From NCBI GenBank assembly GCA_003427395.1, contig BFEA01000079.1, positions 1,451,415-1,492,285 of the forward strand: a DNA stretch of 40,871 nucleotides. Reading direction: 5' to 3'. Source of the DNA: Chara braunii. Its lineage: Eukaryota > Streptophyta > Charophyceae > Charales > Characeae. Positions 19,736 to 29,584 of this stretch are shown here, piece by piece. Under the pieces are notes generated by a model. It saw nothing but the letters and a program-made list of their open reading frames with translations, ran no database searches and had not been told where the DNA came from. Numbering within the stretch: the first letter of the stretch is position 1; every line of letters starts with the position of its first letter. A program made the translations under genes and the position numbers.

Positions 19736-19737
<2 letters not shown>
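19624..19737. repeat. 114-bp segment duplicated across the N gap (copy 2)
   Basis: Counterpart of 19285-19398, followed like it by a second (CT)n tract (19738-19779). Only this copy continues into the rest of the LTR. Confidence 0.9.
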
Positions 19738-19782
<45 letters not shown>

Positions 19783-21082
19783 ATACATCTTCCTCGTCTT
19801 TTACTATACCCAAGTCCCCACCCTGCTCGTCTCTTTAAGTCTGATCGGGTCTCGCGAGAACGAGCATCCAAGAACGTAAGGAACTAGCAAGGTCTAGTCA
19901 CCAATCTCTTCCGCTCTCTTTACTTCTTTTCGTGTGATGAATGACATACGTTCATGACAATTATCGATATGTATGTATGAATTTCTTCCCCCGCTTATTT
20001 TTGACAGTCTGAGTTTCCCCGGGTGAACTCAGTCGAACGTAGAAATAAGTTGGGAGAGAAACACTTCCGTGTATGGTTGAACTGTTGGTTTGATGCATCT
20101 GATCTTTATGCATGATTTATTATAGTTTCCTTCCTCCCTTTAATGAATGCTAGATAGTTGATTTTTTTATTGGATCCAATTGCACGAACTCGCGCCTCTA
20201 GTTAGCCGATGTCATGACCCAGAGATAATGAGAACCTTGTGTTATTTGTTTACGTAGCATTTCTTTAAATTTGTGTATTTCCCTCCATTAAATGTTGATA
20301 CTTGTGTTTTTGGGTGAATGACGTATTGTGTAGACAATCACTATCAACTCACGTATGTTATGTGGACCGACTATACCGATCCGATTGGGCGTTGACTTCC
20401 TGTATTCCATAACGTCTGTTCCCGTATAACGAGGAAATGCCACGTGTATGCGAGTGGGACGTATGATAAGTCGTCGCAAAGATCGGAGACCGATATTATT
20501 TCCATCCCGAAACGAGGTGTTCAAGATTCATAGGCGCTGTTTTTGTCATCATTGATACTCATTTTCTGCCTTATTCTTGATTATTGTCTTTTAACGAGTT
20601 GATTGTCATTATGTAGATGACAGTGGCACCCCATTGGCCCAACACTCTGTGTAGCGATTATCGCCACACCGAGCGTTATCAAGAAATACATGACGAGGAC
20701 GAGCATAAGGAAAGAGCAACCCGACTACGGCCTTCCACGTCGAATTCCGAGCTCCGTAGTGAGCGACGACAAAACTTAATTCGAAAACGAGTTCCCACGT
20801 GTGTACCCTCGCCTTTCCCTTCGAAAATACGTAAAGTAGCCCGCATGGAAGTTCAAAGATACTTCTTGGATTAAACGAGTGTTTCATAGTCGCGTGCGCG
20901 CCTGTTTCTTCCCGTGTAACGATGGTTACTTCGCACTAAAACTGGAACCACACGGGATGTTCCGTTGGGATCTCGACACTCAATTTCTCAAAAATCCTTG
21001 ACACACCCCATTTTCGTTGTTCTTTAGGGTCCGTTCCGTATTTTTAATCACTCTGACCGGAATACAACATAGGACGTGAGGT

Positions 21083-21096
21083 TAGTATCGGAACCG
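21083..21096 (+). other. candidate primer binding site (tRNA-Met-like)
   Basis: TAGTATCGGAACC begins about four bases after the LTR end and differs at three positions from TGGTATCAGAGCC, the initiator-Met site of many plant LTR elements. Position is right, similarity is moderate. A 15-base exact match also occurs at about 35603, so chance cannot be excluded. Confidence 0.4.
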
Positions 21097-21279
21097 ACAA
21101 ATGTCAGTTATGTTGATAGTGAGACGAGCTAACGAGAGGACGAGCACCTGCTCGTTCAAACCGAGGACGTCCTCCCATCTCTCGAAATAGATCCGCAGAG
21201 GCAAGAACGAAGGCAACCATGATCTAATATTGCCGCATCCCAACCACCTTTTCAATCCAGCCATGGTCAACGGAGACAG

Positions 21280-21361
21280 CCATAGTCAATGTTAATGTTC
21301 TTGTATCCCAACCACCTTTTCATTGTTGGTTGGGATGCAGGAACATTAGCGTTAACCATGG
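21280..21361 (+). repeat. 35-bp inverted repeat in leader before gag
   Basis: Arms 21280-21314 and 21327-21361, spacer ccttttcattgt. 29 of 35 positions match, and all six differences are transitions. As RNA on the plus strand, four of the six become G-U pairs. It ends 10 bases before the gag Met at 21371, a place where retroelement leaders often fold. CGCAGAGGCAAGA-CGAAGGCA also occurs on both sides (about 21194 and 21380). Confidence 0.85.
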
Positions 21362-21370
21362 GAGTCAACC

Positions 21371-22605
21371 ATGGTCAACGCAGAGGCAAGAGCGAAGGCA
21401 TTCTACCCCAGTCACATTTATCCTGAGGCTTGGCTTGAGGTTGTGGAAGCTCGAGGCTATGATGCGGCTGATCTTCCTCAAATGATCACACTGCTTGTAA
21501 GAAATTTCACTCATGATTGGTTTAAGCGCCATAGATGTGTAGATTGGGTCACGTTTAAAACCGCCTTCTTAGCAAGATTTCATGAGGTAAGTGAGGATGT
21601 CGTATGGTTTGTGTTGAAAACATGCCCTAAAAAAACAAGGGACTTGTTGTCAAACTTTGTAGATAAATTTCAAACAACTTTCGATAAGTCTGGACATGAA
21701 GAGAATGTTGCTCGAGACTAGTTCATAGATCACCTCCGCAATCCGGTCTTGAAGGTAAAGTTGAAAAATAAAGTCCCTTCCAAAATGACCCAACTATTGG
21801 AGATTATTACAAAGGCACTCGAGCTGGACTCACAAGATACAAGAAAGTACATAGATCACGGTGAGGAGGGCATAGCTGATACAATAGAGGACATGGCTGC
21901 AAAAAGGCGATTTTAACTAAGGTCAATTGGTCGGTTTACCACCGCCACGATCCCGAAAACCCAAGCGGACCACCGCAGGGTCATGCACCTCAAATTTCCT
22001 CCTCCGTCGCTTCTCCTCCTTATTCCCCTCCTCCATCTAAATTTGCTCACGTAACTGCCGTCATAACCCAATCATCGACACAAGTACCAATCAATAATCT
22101 CCATCTGACTCAGATGATTCACACGACCACTTCCCGACAATCGGAGTGGATGAATCACCTGATACATGTGCAGACCTCTCAGATGGACCAACTAGAGCAG
22201 GTCTTGTGGAAATTTACGAGCTCAAACACAAGAGTGTCATGGGTTAATTCCTCTTCTCCTTACCCCCTGCTTCCTGCACCTCCCTTGCCTCTGCAAGCTG
22301 CTATCTCTGCCCTACTTGTCCCCCATCAAAACATTGTTTCTCGAGAAAGACTAGAATGTTATAACTGTAAGCAACCCAGATACTTCGAGCGAGATTGCCC
22401 CCTTCCAAAGCGGAACCCACCACCTCATGTGGTTGCACTTGTAGTCACTAACCAGGGATGGGTAGCTACGTTTCTAGAAGGAACTGGAAAATCGGGGCAT
22501 AGCTCCCCTTCCCCATCCCCTCTTACGTCCACGAATTTAATCACGTCGACACCTGATACTTCATATGAAGCAGCAAATATCGTTAATCTGTCCGAATACC
22601 TCTAG
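21371..22605 (+). pseudogene. Ty3/gypsy gag remnant with altered zinc knuckle
   Basis: Capsid-type gag domain at 21371-21718 (AWLEVVEARG, DWFKRHRCVDWVTFKTAFLARF, FVDKFQTTFDKSG), stopped at 21719-21721 but continuing in the same frame (FIDHLRNPVLK...ALELDSQDTRKY) to about 21850. After further breaks, 22114-22605 encodes a Pro-rich linker and the nucleocapsid knuckle at 22357-22398: CYNCKQPRYFERDC. The CCHC pattern has Tyr in place of the zinc-binding His. Gag packages element RNA in virus-like particles; this copy cannot. Confidence 0.85.
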
Positions 22606-23039
22606 TTGGTTGGCCTGATTGAAGCCATTCGACACGTGAAAAATGAGCTTGAATGGGTAGAACGCGAATCGGAACCTGACCCTCAATTCCGAATAGACGA
22701 GATCGATGTCATGCAGATGCTATTAAAAATAAACATTTGAGTTACTGTTCCGGTTGACCATCTCCTAACAAATTTTAAGGCTGTAAGTGACAAACTCTTT
22801 CAACAATGTCAGAAGAACCAAAAAAGGTTCACCTATGACCGTATCTGAAAAATGTTGAAAAAGAAGGTGCAAATGATGAAGCAATCACTCTCTTCTCCTG
22901 CTCCTATGAATGTCGTTGATCCTCAGGAAAGGCAGGAAGCGCCTTAAGCCATTCGCGTAGAAACTATTTCCTATGAGGAGAAAATTCATTTCATTCGTGT
23001 TCGGCCGATGTTGTGGAAGAGTGATTCTGTAGTCTAGGG

Positions 23040-23400
23040 GAAGTAGTTTAATGCTATGATTAACACAGGTTGATCTGCCATAACACTTTCACTCCGTACG
23101 GTGCGGAAGACAGATCGACTAAATTTCATCCTTCCCCTCTCCGGAAAGACAACTTGAACTATGTTTCCACCGATAAGGAAACTATAAACATCGTAGGAAT
23201 GATTGAAAATATAGTTGTTGAGGTTGAGCGGGTACGTGTGTTAGTAAATGTGTTAGTGATTGATGTGCAATCGTACTATGTGGTGTTAGGATTACCCTAG
23301 GCAATGGTTGTAGGTGCGCGTTTTTACTTCGATTCTCGTTAGTTGATCCTCATGCACACCGGAGGTAAACCACAAACAGTTTCTTTGCGTATTTTCATGC
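23040..23400 (+). pseudogene. retropepsin-type protease remnant
   Basis: A Met-Ile-Asn-Thr-Gly motif at 23056-23070 stands where the aspartic protease D-T/S-G would be, followed directly by TGA (23071-23073) and SAIT. The Asp is replaced by Asn. Downstream, 23220-23300 encodes VRVLVNVLVIDVQSYYVVLGLP, the flap-to-C-terminal region with the hydrophobic VLG motif. The catalytic residue is lost and the frame is broken. Confidence 0.78.
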
Positions 23401-24175
23401 GTTCCTTGAAAAAAACGATGGCGATGAAAATGATATTACGAATAGGGATGACCGGGACACAGAAGACCGAGTTCGACAAGATGAAGGTTAGCTCGTCAAA
23501 GGAAAGTAATAGTAAGTATCTTCCTTTTGAGGAAGACGAATGTGATGAAAAAGATTACGATGCCAACTGAAGGAGAGTGAAGCAAGCTTGTTCGACTCTT
23601 TGTTAAGGAAGAAAAATAATAATTTTGAATGATCCCTTGAACCTTGCATTCTTTCTATTTGAATATCGAAACTACTAAGCCCAACTCAATTTCATCACCT
23701 CCTCAAACCCCTCATACCTTGTATGAACCTTGTACGATGGTACCCTTTCTCTTCGACAGAGATACCATCAAATGACACAATATCTTGATCTTTCTGCATC
23801 TTTGCCCACTTTATTGCTTACAGGCGCAACGATGATAGGATTGATCAAGAATTATGTTGAAACACCAATCAATAATGTTCCGGATTTGATGGACGAAATG
23901 ACAGAGCTCACAAGATTAACAATTGCGCTTAGTGCTATTGACCCTGAGATTGATAAGAAAGAAAGGAGACTAATATGGTCAGTCTTGTGGAATCACAAAT
24001 GCTTGGCACTGTGTTTTCGGTCCGAACAAGCAATTCTATGTTCTCCAGCATAGAGGGAACACATCAGCTTGCTCCCGATTGATATGAGATTCGACTGGAT
24101 ATTTTTGGCATCAATCCGACGATCACAGTCCCTTCTCATGTTCCTAAAGAAATACGAAAATTTTTAAAAGATGTA

Positions 24176-25120
24176 TTGCATGAATACGTCATCGTATTAA
24201 GTATGCATGACCAAAATATCGGCATGACGAATGTGATTGAGTATGAAATAATTATGGGGAACAATTCACCGATTAATTGCACTCCATATCGATATTCTCC
24301 TGCACAGCGGCTTGCCATCTTCAAAAGGATTAAAAAGTTTGAAGCTAATGGGTGGATTGAACCCGCAATCGGCCCTTGGTTATTTCCAGTGGTGATTGTG
24401 TCAAAGAAAATGAGAGGAATTCGAATTTGGATCGATTATCGAAAACTGAATGATATCAAAATTAAATATGTTTATCCCTTCCCTCGGATTGATGAATTGT
24501 TGAATGTTATTGGATGTGCACGCTTTTCCAGTAAGTTTGATGTTCGCCATGACCCCCATTAAATTTTCTTCAAAAAGGAAGATCGCCCGAAAATGACATT
24601 TATCCTTTTTTAAGGGACCTGACAATGGATCCGATGCTCGATGGGTATTTGCAATGCACCAATTATGTTTCAACGCGTGATGAACATAGTTTTTCAAAAC
24701 TTTGTGCGAAAAACAAAGATGGTGCAGAGCATTATTAACTACTGCGTAATTGTATATAGGAACGATGTTCTAGTGTGTATTCAAACACCTACGAAGGACA
24801 CATTGCAATACATCGAGTGGACGCTGTATGTGCTGAAGGATGCTGGTTTCAAGGTTGCTCTCGAGAAATGTCAGTTCTCCATGACAAAGATTTCATTCCT
24901 GAGCCACATGGTTACCGACAAGGGGTTGCCGCCAGAACCTCAAAAGGTGAAAGTTGTGCGGGACGGGCCGGTGCCCATTTCGCTTACGCAAGTTCACGTG
25001 TTTTTGGGACTAGGCCCGTACTATCGAAGGTTTATCAAGGGATTTGCAGCAATCACGAGACCCTTCACAAATTTACTGAAGAAAGATCAGTCGTTGATAT
25101 GGCCTCCGCAATGCGACTAA
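24176..25120 (+). pseudogene. reverse transcriptase remnant, catalytic motif YRND
   Basis: 24176-24562 encodes the RT fingers/palm start: PYRYSPAQRLAIFKRI, NGWIEPAIGPW, then IWIDYRKLND and YPFPRIDELLN, ending in KFDVR (palm Asp). Stops at about 24560-24625 interrupt. 24641-25120 continues with GICNAPIMFQRVMN, then the active-site box at 24755-24766 reads Y-R-N-D instead of the usual Y-x-D-D, so the first of the two metal-binding Asp is gone. Connection-domain features follow (LEKCQFSMTKISFLSH, FLGLGPYYRRFIKGFA). It copied element RNA to DNA in the ancestor; it is inactive now. Confidence 0.9.
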
Positions 25121-25560
25121 GCGTTTCGATAACTAAAGGCGGCTATGATATCGACCCTTATTCTCATGAGGCCGCACCTATAAAACTTTTTTATCCTCAT
25201 CACCGATTGGCGGTCTAAGGCGACGATCTTGCCCTGCACCTGCCTGCAAGAGGAACTACTCGGCCCCAACAAGGGAATGTTTTACTACTTTCTAGGGGAT
25301 CAGCCACTTCCGAGCATACTTAAACGACCGAAAATTCACTCTGGTTACCGACCACGAGCCACTTCTGGCCCTGAAGGAGTCCCAACATTATTCGGGTATG
25401 ATGGGACAATGGGAGACCACGTTGAAGAGCATGGAATTTGACATCCACCACCGAAAGCACAAACGACATGGGAATGATGACGGATTGACATGTCTGCATC
25501 GACCTGACAAAGTTTCAGCGAACGAGGAAGTGATCATGTAGAACCATCTGTAAACTAAAG
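25121..25560 (+). pseudogene. Ty3 RNase H remnant
   Basis: Follows RT with frame changes. A Thr-Asp-His-Glu-Pro-Leu motif at 25347-25364, followed by LALKES, is the well-known RNase H/connection landmark of Ty3 pol. Then comes the W-x-TTL, MEFDIHHRKHK run typical of the end of RNase H. The usual final VADALSR-type motif is degraded. The second half is duplicated in tandem downstream. Confidence 0.8.
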
Positions 25561-26254
25561 AACGAGCCCGAGTACGGTGAGGTGGATTTTTTTAAGAAGG
25601 TTTGAACCTTCACTCATAAGCAATGGATGCTTTATCTTCTCTCTCTATACTCCTTCAAAAGTTTTCCACCCTTGTTCTTCTTAAATCTCCTCGATAAGTT
25701 CGTTTATTTCTGCACATGCATTACTCGAGTTTATAAAGTGATTTTTTATCACATAGAGTCAAGATTTGTTGACAGGGTAAACTGTGCCACATGTGTCAAT
25801 AGTGTGCGTGGCACATGTCCCAGCATTACTCGGGTATGATGGGACAATGGGAGACCACGTTGCAGAGCATGGAATTTGGCATCTACCACCGAAAGCACAA
25901 ACTACATGGGAATGATGACGGATTGACATGTCTGCATCGACCTGACAAAGTTTCAGTGAGCTAGGAAGTGATCATGTAGAACGATCCGAAACTAAAGAAC
26001 GAGCCCGAGTACGGTGAGGTGGATTTTTTTCAGAAGGTTTGAACCTCCACCAATAAGCAATGGATGCTTTATCTTCTCTCTCCACCTGTTATACTCCTTC
26101 AAATTCCACCCTTGTTCTTCTTAGATCTCCTCGATAAGTTCGTTTATTTCTGCACATGCATTACTCAAGTTTATGAAGTGATTTTTTATCACAACGAGTC
26201 TGGATTTGTTGACTGGGTAAACTGTGCCACATGTGTCAATCGTGTGCGTGGCGC
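25379..26254 (+). repeat. 438-bp tandem duplication inside pol
   Basis: Copy 1 25379-25816, copy 2 25817-about 26254, same orientation, about 90% similar with small indels. GGGTATGATGGGACAATGGG is at 25394 and 25832; TCGTTTATTTCTGCACATGC appears in both. It spans the RNase H end and the start of the integrase region, so it arose after or during the element's decay. Confidence 0.93.
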
Positions 26255-26306
26255 ATGTATTCGACATCGAACAGTTAGCAAGGCATGAAGACGCCCACTG
26301 TGTCAC

Positions 26307-26636
26307 ATGGATAAGTTTCGGACGAAGGCTCGATTTGAAGCCGCTAAAACTGACGGACCCGAATATGACGAGAAATACCTACGTGCTGAAGTCAAAACCA
26401 ACAAATTCTTGTTAACAAAATTAGTTGGCAAATCACTAGATCGTTACATAAAACATGACAGGCGTCGAGCAATGGAGAGATCTCGGGACTATCAATGGAT
26501 CAACGACCATGTAAAGAAGCGTAAAACAGACGGATCGTGGTTATGGTTGACGGTTCCACATCCGCTTCAACAGTATGATTGGACCCGACCCACTTACGAG
26601 GAACAAGCCGCTCACTTTGCGATATGTGTCACATAA
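26307..26636 (+). CDS. 110-codon ORF between RNase H and integrase core, unknown
   Basis: Open frame of 109 residues, Lys/Arg/Asp-rich (TKLVGKSLDRYIKHDRRRAM, WINDHVKKRKTDGSW). It has protein-like composition and sits where the integrase zinc domain is expected, but I see no HHCC pattern. It could be element-specific coding sequence or chance. Confidence 0.3.
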   Translation: MDKFRTKARFEAAKTDGPEYDEKYLRAEVKTNKFLLTKLVGKSLDRYIKHDRRRAMERSRDYQWINDHVKKRKTDGSWLWLTVPHPLQQYDWTRPTYEEQAAHFAICVT

Positions 26637-26693
26637 GTAACTATCAATTAAAATCGATGGTCCTATTCTAATATTCGAGAAGATGTTAGATAC

Positions 26694-27540
26694 GTGGTCG
26701 GTATCTTTTTACTATGTTTCGCAGATCGAGCATTGATCCACGAGCCTAACACTATGGTATCGAGGGAAGTCGAACGCCCTTTCTATCGTGTCAGCATGAA
26801 AACGACAAATATTGATGTGCCACCAAGACCTAACCGTTGCGAATATTCGATTTTATTGGTCTTAATTGATCATTTTTTAAAGTATGTAGAGGTACATCCT
26901 TATAAGACACGCAATGCCTCATAAATAGTTACCTACGTTGACCGCTGCCTCAATAACTATCTAAATACAAAAGAGATGCTAACCGAGAATGGGTCTGAGT
27001 TCAAGGCCGAAGTAAAAAAATTGTTAACACGTAGAGGTGTCGCTCTCAGACACACCGCCCCGCATGTTTCTCAATCCAAATTACATGCGTCCTTGGCTCG
27101 AGATTGTATATTAAATCATCAGAATTCACCACGCCACCCCACATGAATCGATATGATTCTCCCCCTTTTAATTACTGATAAATAGTATCCCTTGCGTCAC
27201 CAACCATTATATCTCAAAAGTTTCAAAGCCACTGGTAGAGACACGCGAGTGTCCCTTAAGGCTAAGGCTAAAAGGTACCCCGAATTAATGGGAAAGACAG
27301 TCCCTAGATTGACCCGTAAAAGGTAAAGGATGACAGAATTGACCCACGGTAGGCAGGTCCGCAGTTACGATACCCGAAACGAGAATGTTGATCCTCAAAT
27401 TCAGTATAACTTATAGGACCTGGTACAACTACGTAAATGTGCACGCGACCGGAAGCTCGCACCAAAGTTTTTTGGTTGCTTTCACGTACTAGAGCTAGGC
27501 CCTAACGGGGTGAATACAACTGCCATTTCGTCAAAATCGA
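26694..27540 (+). pseudogene. Ty3 integrase core and C-terminal domain remnant
   Basis: 26694-26924 matches the integrase core start: a RVSMK-type strand where the first catalytic Asp is Lys, followed by ILLVLIDHFLKYVEVHPYK. After a stop, LTENGSEF (about 26978-27002) stands for the second motif with Glu for Asp. The third motif region (SQSKLHASLARD) lacks the Glu. The C-terminal domain is recognisable at about 27440-27510 (RKLAPKFFGCFHVLELGPNG). The enzyme would insert element DNA into chromosomes; all three catalytic positions are altered here. The sequence stops matching at the foldback beginning near 27518. Confidence 0.83.
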
Positions 27541-27849
27541 CATCTTTTATATTTTAAACGAAATCAAAACTGAGTTTTTTTGCCAAAAACTCGTCAAATT
27601 TTGTTGTTCTTGAGGGTCCAGCGTTCTACAAACGCTGGACCCCCTGGTTGTACATGGACCTAGCTTGACACCAGGAACCTCCAGGCAGTCCTGCCTCGAG
27701 GTGCCTGGTCTCAAGCTAGGTCTATGTACAGCCAGGGGGTAAAACGCTGGACCCTCAGGAACAACAAAATTTGACGAATTTTCGGCCAAAAAACTTAGTT
27801 TCAATTTCGTTCAAAAAATAAAAAATGTCCATTTTGACGAAATGGTCGT
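27518..27849. mobile_element. 332-bp foldback/MITE-like inverted repeat
   Basis: Arms of roughly 155 bp meet near 27690. Left arm: CCATTTCGTCAAAATCGACA from 27523, AAATTTTGTTGTTCTTGAGG (about 27596), TGTACATGGACCTAGCTTGA (about 27650). The right arm carries the complements in reverse order, ending TTTTGACGAAATGG at 27845. The left arm has an extra small palindrome (GGTCCAGCGTT-CTAC-AAACGCTGGACC) absent from the right. No coding capacity. It interrupts the end of the integrase. Confidence 0.88.
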
Positions 27850-29584
27850 TATACTGTGCACGTCGCTTTTGAGACAGGCGCAAGTCATAGCTCCCTTCCT
27901 ATCGTCAACCATATATCCTACCTTCGTCCTCCTCCTTCTTCTGACAACTCCGCTCCTTCTTCCTCGTCTTCATCTCTCTACCACAGTGATGAAGATCTTG
28001 CCTCCCCCTCCTCTCCTTCTTATTCCCTCTGCCTCAACCATCAACATGAGTTCCACACTTGAGTTGACCATCTCTGCTCGGCTTCTTCAACCTTGACCGT
28101 CTTTGCAGTTTCACCAAGTGTCTCATCTCAAGCTCAACCCCGATCTACTCGGATTAGCGCGATTGTTTAGCACGCAAGCAAGGTATGCAACAATGGAAGT
28201 GACAATTGCAAAACAACTATGGTATAACGGTGATCCCAGTGGAAGCTTGGGCCTTTTTGCGCCACTCTCGGGCAAGACTAAGTGACGTGACGACAATCGC
28301 AGTGTTCAGTGATGACCTTTGTAGTATCGTGGCTACTCGACGGATGAAGGTAACATAGAGGTTGTACGAGTGGGGACGCGAATAAATGACAGATTGGAGG
28401 CAGTGATTAGCTCAATCGGGTGAACAAGTGGTGGGAACAGAGTGCATCAATACTTTCTCTTTGCGATCCAATACTTCGGATCCTCTAGCACCGCTACTCC
28501 CTGTCCTTCGCCCCTCCCATCCTCTTGGTTGATGAACCACTTCTCTACTTTCTCTCTCCCCTCCGATCTTCCTACTGTCTGACCATCTTGGGCCGATCCT
28601 CTACTCTCTTTCAAAATCCGCCTAATAGCAATACCTCATTTTCGCTCCACTCGTTATAATCATGATTGAACTGGATTCGTGGCAACCAACTTTTGCATGT
28701 CGTTCGTGAAAGCTCTTTGGGCGCGCTACTATTAGAATCGAGAAGTGATCAATGCAAACGATCACTCTACTTCTGGTATAGGCGCGACTATTCAATGCCG
28801 CATGGAGATAGTACAACCATATGGAGTAGTATTGTATCATCTTCGGAACCTTTCCCGATGTGGAAGATTACGAGTCCCTACGTGACAATACTTTACGCAC
28901 CATCCTCACTCTCTACGCGGAATACCTTGCTTCCCTTCCCCGACCCAACGATCGATTCCCTCGTGCTCACCGAATCGACCATTTCGTTGATCTCAATGAC
29001 GAACCTAACGATCACTTTCCCCCGCTTCCGTCACAATGGCCATAACCACCGCCTTCCCCTTTTCTCATTGATTACGATTGGGCGGAGCATCAGTGAGCCA
29101 CCAATTGCAATCAGGCCGATCCAGACCTTGAGGATACCATCCGGAAGACAACCAGACACTCAAAATCTCGATCCTTTCTGCGGGTGTGGAGGATTGACAA
29201 CCAGGCATGATGAAAGCAGCCTCACAAGGATATTGCAATTAAAGTTGGCATCAACATGGGTCTTTCTATGTCAAACAATGTTGCTTCAACATGATGTCAT
29301 GTGTTTACCTCTGCTTGTTGATATGCTAGGCTCTAACCATCTTCTTCTTCCTCTTCTTCCTCCTCTTTTTCTTCCTCTTATTTCCTCTATCTCCTTCTTG
29401 CGTGTGCAAACTAGTTTTTTTAGACTGCCATGCATGCAATCAGGAGATCGCGTAATTTTGGGAACCCTTCAACGTCACATATGTGACGTACCAATTTTCG
29501 CGCTTGAACGAGTTTCTGAAGCCCTGGGGTGTACTATTCTTTCTTTTCGATCTCGAGCAGGATTTGGGTACCTTCTTTTTGGTA
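27850..29584 (+). other. element interior 3' of integrase, unknown ORFs
   Basis: Overlapping open frames occur, such as 28666-29616 (316 codons), 27856-28062 and 28860-29045. The short frame 28860-29045 (EDYESLRDNTLRTILTLYAEYLASLPRPNDRF) has the most protein-like composition; the 316-codon frame overlaps it and is Ser/Leu/Pro-rich. I recognise no domain. The region may be extra 3' coding or untranslated sequence of the Ty3 element. Confidence 0.4.

Larger units (their letters stand above)
19220..21079 (+). mobile_element. left long direct repeat, candidate 5' LTR
   Basis: About 1.86 kb matched in the same orientation by 30705-33173. Shared runs include CCCCACCCTGCTCGTCTCTTTAAGT (19815; 31076), TATGGTTGAACTGTTG, TTAACGAGTTGATTGTCAT and a final TCCGTATTTTTAATCACTC...ACATAGG-CGTGAGGT, after which the copies diverge at once. 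Divergence is high (roughly 20% by eye), so the insertion is old. The right boundary is followed by a tRNA-like primer-site candidate and the gag remnant, as expected of an LTR. The left boundary abuts repeat A and has no clean TG. It contains a 121-base N gap. Confidence 0.65.
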
